A DNA stretch of 64,000 nucleotides from contig NC_091966.1 of assembly GCF_036711975.1 (NCBI RefSeq), positions 7,695,501 to 7,759,500 on the forward strand, read 5' to 3'. The translations under genes were made by a program, and so were the position numbers. The stretch is from Onthophagus taurus (taxonomy: Eukaryota > Arthropoda > Insecta > Coleoptera > Scarabaeidae). The notes beneath the pieces are model-generated. The model was not told the DNA's origin and did not search any database. It worked only from the letters and a program-made list of their open reading frames with translations. Every line of letters begins with the position of its first letter. The first letter of the stretch is position 1. Shown in pieces: positions 58,721 through 64,000 of this stretch.

Positions 58721-59870
58721 AATGATTTCTATTATTTAAATTAAATGTTGTTATTAATGATATTACAAAATAACGTATTAAACAAATTGGACCTAAACTT
58801 GGGATAGTAAGGAATTATATAGTAATTATATCTTAAGATTAAACTTCTCTTATAATAATTAGCTCTTATTCAAACGAAATCATTTATCAGAAATTTAATT
58901 GAAACTAAATGTATGTTGGTACTTGTATACACATTATTATGACATTATTGTCAAAATGAAAATAAATTGTCAGCGGTTGGTATAATTGTCAAATATTATA
59001 AAAATTTAAATCTTAATTTAATATTTATTAACAACATATTTCTTTATATATATTAATTCAAAAATAAATATATGAAAATAATTAGATATTTTGTTATATA
59101 AGCTTAAAATTTAGGACTTTTTTTAACATTGATTTATTATAAGTACAAACGTCAATGTGACGTCAATAAAGATTGAAAAATAAAAATGCTTCAAATGATT
59201 AAAAAAATAACTTTATAATAAAAAACTAGATATTTACGTATTTCTTTAATAAGTTTCAAACGATTCCGTATTTAATTGTAATTGAGTAATTTTTATAGAA
59301 ATTCATGACGTTGTAAAAAAATTCCAAATAACATCACGTGATGAACCCCAAGCGTATGGATTTCACAATCGAACGGAATGAAGTTGGCCACTGAAGAAAA
59401 TCAAAGTCAAAATGGAACCTCGGAAATATTTTTATTGTTTAATAAAAAAAATAAACATTATTTTTAAATAAAATGTATTTTTATTGTGTTGTTTTAAATG
59501 TTTGAGTGTATTTTGGTTAATTTGGAATGTAAAAAATGTTGGTTCGTTGCCAACTTAAAATGTGTTTCATTAAAAGGAACTAGAAAATTACACGTGTCGC
59601 GTTGGGTTTTTAACGTTATAAACTGATAAAACCGTTAAGAATCGTAAATAAACGATAACTATAATTAGGTTAATAAAGTAGGTTTATTATTTCGTGATAA
59701 AAATTAAAATAAGAAGTTGGAATTAACAAAAAAAAAGGAAGTGTCATCACAAGTTGGGAAAAACGAGCAAATTAGCAAAATACGTACTTAAGAAACGGGA
59801 GAAAAGTCGTACTATGAAGGGGTAGTAATAAATGTGAAATGAACGCGAAACGTGCGATAGGAGAACGCAT
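58721..59870. other. Upstream region of TAF4
   Basis: Mostly AT-rich spacer. From about 59820 G+C rises toward the TAF4 start. No other gene or repeat recognised. Confidence 0.5.
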
Positions 59871-59876
59871 CGTGGG

Positions 59877-59917
59877 TATAATAAATAGTGTGGACGAGAC
59901 GCATGCGCGGTTCAGTT
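59877..59917 (+). promoter_or_regulatory. Possible TAF4 core promoter (TATA-like box and initiator)
   Basis: TATAATAAATAG lies at 59877-59888 and TCAGTT, a match to the insect initiator TCAKTY, at 59912-59917. If the A of TCA (59914) is +1, the TATA-like element lies at about -37 to -26 and the 5' UTR would be only 23 nt. The arrangement is suggestive; the start site is not proven. Confidence 0.45.
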
Positions 59918-59936
59918 TACAGTTTGCACTCGGAAA

Positions 59937-60719
59937 ATGGCGTCTGCTAAGTTTCTCGAGGAAGCTCTCAATACACAGATCGATGAATCAGCCGTGAGCG
60001 AACTGGTGGGTTCCTTGGAGAACCAGCTCGGTACCTCCACGTCCCAAGCATCGAACCAAAACAGTTCGGCACCGGTGCTAAATCAGAACCACGTAAACGG
60101 CGGGACGGCGGTCCCGTCACAGAAACATGGGGCCATCGCTAATGGGGAATCAGTTAACGTGGTAACCACTGCGGACGGTACCAAAATCCTTACCAATAAT
60201 TCACTACCAGGAACAATTATAACGGCCACTGCGGCCCAAGTGGCCGCCGGAGCTATACAACAGACACCGGGGGGCAACTTTGTTAATCAAGCCCAGGTGA
60301 CCATTGCTGACAAAGTCAACGAAGGTGTTAAGATAGTGTACTCACAAGCTATGTCCGGCACGGGGACCGTGCTTACGAACCGTGTACCTTTTCCAACTCA
60401 GAATTTACCCAACGGGACGATAGGCTTACAGCCGATTACCACTACAGTACAGACTATACAGGCGAAACCGCAAGCGATAGTGATTAAGACTAGTGCAGCG
60501 CCGGGTTCGGCAGCCGGACTAGTGACAGTGCCGATGACCGCGACAGTGCCACAGGTTAATAATGTAGGTAGTCCCACGACCCAAACTCCCAACGTCCTTC
60601 CCAATCTCCAGGTCGTTAATGTGCGGCCCCCCGGAGTTCCCGCTCAATCGCCTAAGGGCCAACCGGCGCGTGTTGTACTTAGCGCGCCGCCTATTGTTGG
60701 GGCCCGTCCGGGAGCTCCA
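59937..60719 (+). CDS. Taf4: TAF4 (TFIID subunit 4), first coding exon
   Basis: TAF4 is a core TFIID subunit whose histone fold pairs with TAF12. This exon encodes the first 261 residues: an N-terminal MASAKFLEEALNTQIDESAV-type block that resembles other insect TAF4 starts, then a low-complexity Thr/Pro/Val/Gln-rich region (TTTVQTIQAKPQAIVIKTS; NVRPPGVPAQSPKG; GARPGAP) typical of its activator-binding N-terminal half. A gtaagt donor follows Pro261 in phase 0. The TAFH and histone-fold parts are not in the window, so the gene runs off the right edge. The identification rests on the N-terminal block and composition, so it is good rather than certain. Confidence 0.8.
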
Positions 60720-61990
60720 GTAAGTTGCAGTACACACCATAGAATGAAGGGTTTTAATCGCCTTTTTTAAACATAATTAAAACCTTTCATTTATATTGTT
60801 ACTTATTTGTACATTATAACGTTTGTATATTTCACAAAAATCTATAAAAAGTGTACGCAACGTTTTTGGACAACTTTATAACATGTCCTATGTCTACTAA
60901 CATGTGATTAATATATTCTTTTTCTTGTAAGGGTAACGTTGCAATACTTTTCTTTCATTATTGTTTGTTAAACTTCATATAAAACCTTGTTATGGTAATA
61001 GTTTATAGGTTATGTTTTGTTTATATGTTGTGTATGTACTTGTTTACATTACTACATAACCTATAAATTTCAAACAAAAGAAGTTTAAAAGAAGAGGTTT
61101 CTAGATTGTTATTGATTATTTATCAAACTTAATCTAAATTTACACAAAAAACGATTCTTTTGGGATCAATAATATTAATACACGGCGAAAATGATCATAA
61201 AGATATGGATCTTCAAATTCAAATCAGATTTTATTAAAACATTTACGTTCTTTTTAATTTTGTTTAAATTTACAGGTGTTGCGGAATTAAATACAACAAA
61301 TGATACCAACAATTTCACATTTAAAAGTAATGAGATGAATAATACATACTTTATTGGAAGTTTGATGATTACGGAAATACAGGATATGCAATGTTGTTTT
61401 TGTAAATTATATTTTCATTGGTAACTAAGGAATTAGAACATGAGAAGATTTAAATCTTGTATATTTAATACGATTTATAAAAGGAATAAGAAATATTCTA
61501 TCAATTTTGATTTTCTTAAATTAATTACATACCATATGTAGTTTGCATTTTTATAACGAAATTAATTTATATATTTTAAACGATTTAAATCATATTTATT
61601 AATTGCAGTAAAATTTAAATGTCAGGGAACTAAGCCAATGGATTTAAAGATTGGAGAATTTAGCTTGAATTTATTTAAAATTGATTTTTTGATGTTATTA
61701 CACATATAAATAGAATAGTATAAATAAGTTTATTAATTCAGCCTATCTTGCACAGCATATCTTTTTGAAGGATAGATTTAATATTAAAAATAGACACTCT
61801 AAGTTATTTTTAATTGATCCAGATTCACAAAGGTGAAACTGATTCAAAGAATAATTTAATAGTGGAATAGTGCTTTAATTTGGCCACAAGAAAAGATGTA
61901 TATAGTTCTCATACTTAATTAGCCTAAATATTAATACTTCTTATTATACTATAATAAGACTAAATTACTTCTAATGGTGATTAAAATAAC
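60720..61990 (+). other. TAF4 first intron, proximal part
   Basis: AT-rich DNA after the gtaagt donor. A plus-strand open frame at 61191-61424 includes a good acceptor-like tttacag before GVAELNTTND, but the peptide does not resemble TAF4 and is not called as an exon. No defined repeat. Confidence 0.5.
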
Positions 61991-61997
61991 TTTTACA

Positions 61998-63805
61998 TCA
62001 TGTTCTTCAGTCTGATAATTATAATACATTGATCCACATTTGGAACATATTTTTTGTTTTAGATCTCCACCATCTAATTTCTACTTTATCACTCCTATGC
62101 AAGCTAATTGGTGTATTTAATTCTTGTATATGTCGCAGGCAAATGGTTATTTCAGGTAGATAGCTTTTTCCTAGTCAAATACTGTCTGCCTAGGCAAACA
62201 GTAGTTCCTTACAGTTTTATCATTAAATGTCTAGGCAAATACTATTGGACAACACAAATAGTATTTGTCTAAGCTTGTTTTAGGCAAATACCATTTTTTC
62301 GATACAACAATGCAACATAGAGTCGTTATCAACCTACTTTTCTTAAATTAAAGTCAGTAATGAGTGTCAAACGAGTCAAATTATTTGTGTATCATTTTGA
62401 AAAAACGCATAACAGTTTCATATACTTTTATTAAGTTTAATAAAGATACATATAAACGATTTATTTCTTGAAGACTTAAATACTAAATACAAAAATTTAC
62501 TTGTTTTGACAACTGTTGCTGGAATGGCATCTACTATCACATCATCTTATTTTTGAAGCAAGTACACCTTTTTGTACTGCACTAAAATTTCGAGGGCTGA
62601 CACTGGCATTTTGATATCCCTTGCCCAGAAAACAGTGACTGTGAAGTGCAGGCCTCTCTTAAAGAAATAAAGCATTTTTGGGGTTGGGTTGGTTTAAAGA
62701 GCTATTTGCCTGAAAATATTTTAGCCATATGCTATTTGCCTAGGAAAGTAGAATTTAGACTGAAATAAATGGAATAAAACTATTTGCCTAGGCAGATAGT
62801 ATCTGACTAGGAAAAAGCTATTTACCTGAAACAACCATTTGCCATATATACATATATACCATGCGACATATATACCAGCTCAGAAGCTCAAATTAATCTT
62901 TTAGAACAATAGTGATTTCATTTCTTAACCCATAAACTTGTTTGAAAAGCTTCCAAAATGATAGTCATTTTACTCGTGATATAAGAATAACATTGAATGT
63001 TTTTATCCATCCCGTTTCAAAGTGCAGAATAAAATTTTCTTTTTAGAGGATTCGTTTTTAGACCACAACTTTTTTTGCACAAGTGCTAATTAATTAGGCA
63101 ATGATGTTCTTCAGCTTGATAATACATTGATCCACATTTGGAAACATATTTTTTGTTTTAGATCTTTACCATCTATTTTCTACTTTATCACTCGTATGGA
63201 AACTAATTGGTGTATTTAATTCTTGTCTATACCAGCTCAGAACCTCAAATTAATCTTTTATAACAATGGTGATTTCATTTCTTCACCCATAAACTCGTTT
63301 GAAAACCTTCCAAATAATAGCCATTTTACTCCTGATATAAGAATAACATTGAATGTTTCTATCCATACCGTCTCAAAGTGCAGATTAAATTTTTTTTAGA
63401 GGATCCGTTTTTAGACCAGGACTTCTTTTTACACAAGTGCAAATTAGTTAGGCAATGATGTTCTTCTGCTTGATAATACATTGATCTTCATTTGGAAACA
63501 TATTTTTTGTTTTAGATCTCCACCATCTAATTTCTACTTTATCACTCGTATGGATTACTGTATTTAATTCTTGTTTATACCAGCTCAGAACCTCAAATTA
63601 ATCTTTTAGAACAATGGTGACTTCATTTCTTCACCCATAAACTCGTTTAAAAAGCTCCCAAAGGATAGTCATTATACTCCTGATATAAGAATAACATTGA
63701 ATATTTCTATACATACCGTCTCAAAGTGCAGAATAAAATTTTCTTTTTAGAGGATTCGTTTTTACACCAGAATTTTTGTTACACAAGAGCAAATTAGTTA
63801 GGCAA
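61998..63805 (+). repeat. Three tandem units of about 350 bp
   Basis: Units begin near 61998, 63097 and 63451 (word atgttcttc...gataata) and the next would begin at 63801; spacings of the last two are 354 and 350 bp. Shared words include attgatc.(c/t)catttgg, ataccagctcagaacctcaa and cataaactcgttt. The first unit is split by a 739-bp inverted-repeat element at 62131-62869. Non-coding, inside a TAF4 intron. Confidence 0.85.
62131..62869. mobile_element. 739-bp inverted-repeat element nested in the tandem repeat
   Basis: The left end starts tgtcgca and the right end finishes tgcgaca. Further in, aaatggtt.tttcaggta and atagctttttcctagtca are repeated inverted over about 75 bp, with a 17-bp extra AT-rich segment on the right. 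TATA flanks each side. AGGCAAATA/TATTTGCCT words occur at least eight times, concentrated toward both ends, as in subterminal transposase-binding repeats. No coding capacity. Sister repeat units without the insert (near 63226 and 63570) show the empty site. Confidence 0.8.
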
Positions 63806-64000
63806 TGATACCATTTGGTAAAGGTGAAGATTGTTATTATTTGGTGAAATTATTTTGTAACTCAGTTTCTACAACCTCAATTGCAATTAGTATAAGAATA
63901 ATTGTGTTGCTTGAATGAATCTTTATAAAACTTCAAAAAATTTTGTCTTCTATTGGGTAATGTCACCTTGAATGAACCACCTAAGGACAAGTGTAGCAAT

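Noticed and set aside
61275..61424. Possible second TAF4 exon after a tttacag acceptor
   Set aside because: The peptide is not like TAF4 and runs straight into a stop without a donor that keeps the frame.

Overview
This is a 64 kb window of AT-rich eukaryotic nuclear DNA, almost certainly from an insect and most likely a beetle. The gene set is animal-specific (a discoidin-domain receptor tyrosine kinase and a ClC exchanger with the metazoan ClC-3/4/5 layout). Clusters of 50-70 nt introns sit beside introns of 5-10 kb. The intergenic and intronic DNA is full of decayed non-LTR retrotransposons and small inverted-repeat elements. The beetle call rests on general resemblance of the repeats and is only moderate. 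No rRNA, tRNA, CRISPR or prokaryotic feature was seen.

Four protein-coding genes can be supported. (1) A discoidin domain receptor (Ddr-like) runs on the + strand from 7726 to 31663 in 11 joined exons whose reading frame is continuous to the stop (870 visible residues). Its 5' exons (signal peptide and start of the discoidin domain) were not found and probably lie left of the window. (2) A ClC-3/4/5-type chloride/proton exchanger lies on the - strand, 47124 down to 36571, in 11 exons that join without a frame break to a complete 775-residue protein, including a 27-nt microexon. (3) UTP18, a WD40 protein of the small-subunit processome, is a single uninterrupted frame on + at 53555-55006. (4) The first coding exon of TAF4 (TFIID subunit 4) begins at 59937 on + and splices out at 60719; the rest lies beyond the window.

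Layout: 1-7.7 kb is repeat-rich DNA upstream of the first visible Ddr exon. 7.7-31.7 kb is Ddr, with introns of about 9.9, 5.4 and 5.5 kb full of mobile elements and a compact 3' half. Ddr and the ClC gene converge tail to tail across 31.7-36.6 kb. The ClC gene holds retroelement debris in its second-last coding intron (36.95-39.87 kb) and its first intron (42.3-47.0 kb). 47.4-53.5 kb is another repeat-rich spacer before UTP18. 55-59.9 kb is a cluster of LINE fragments. TAF4 starts at 59.9 kb, and its first intron holds a three-unit tandem array of about 350 bp.

The genes are not functionally linked: collagen sensing, endosomal ion exchange, ribosome biogenesis and transcription initiation. 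The most informative non-gene structures are insertions whose flanks preserve the target site. They are a 240-bp element with 23-bp inverted ends and a 9-bp target duplication inside a LINE; a 739-bp inverted-repeat element inside a tandem repeat whose sister units give the empty site; a deleted Tc1/mariner-like element with TA duplication; and a 448-bp insert with a 16-bp duplication. A dispersed palindromic repeat family and hammerhead-like motifs are also present. The Ddr kinase carries Asp-His-Ala in place of Asp-Phe-Gly.
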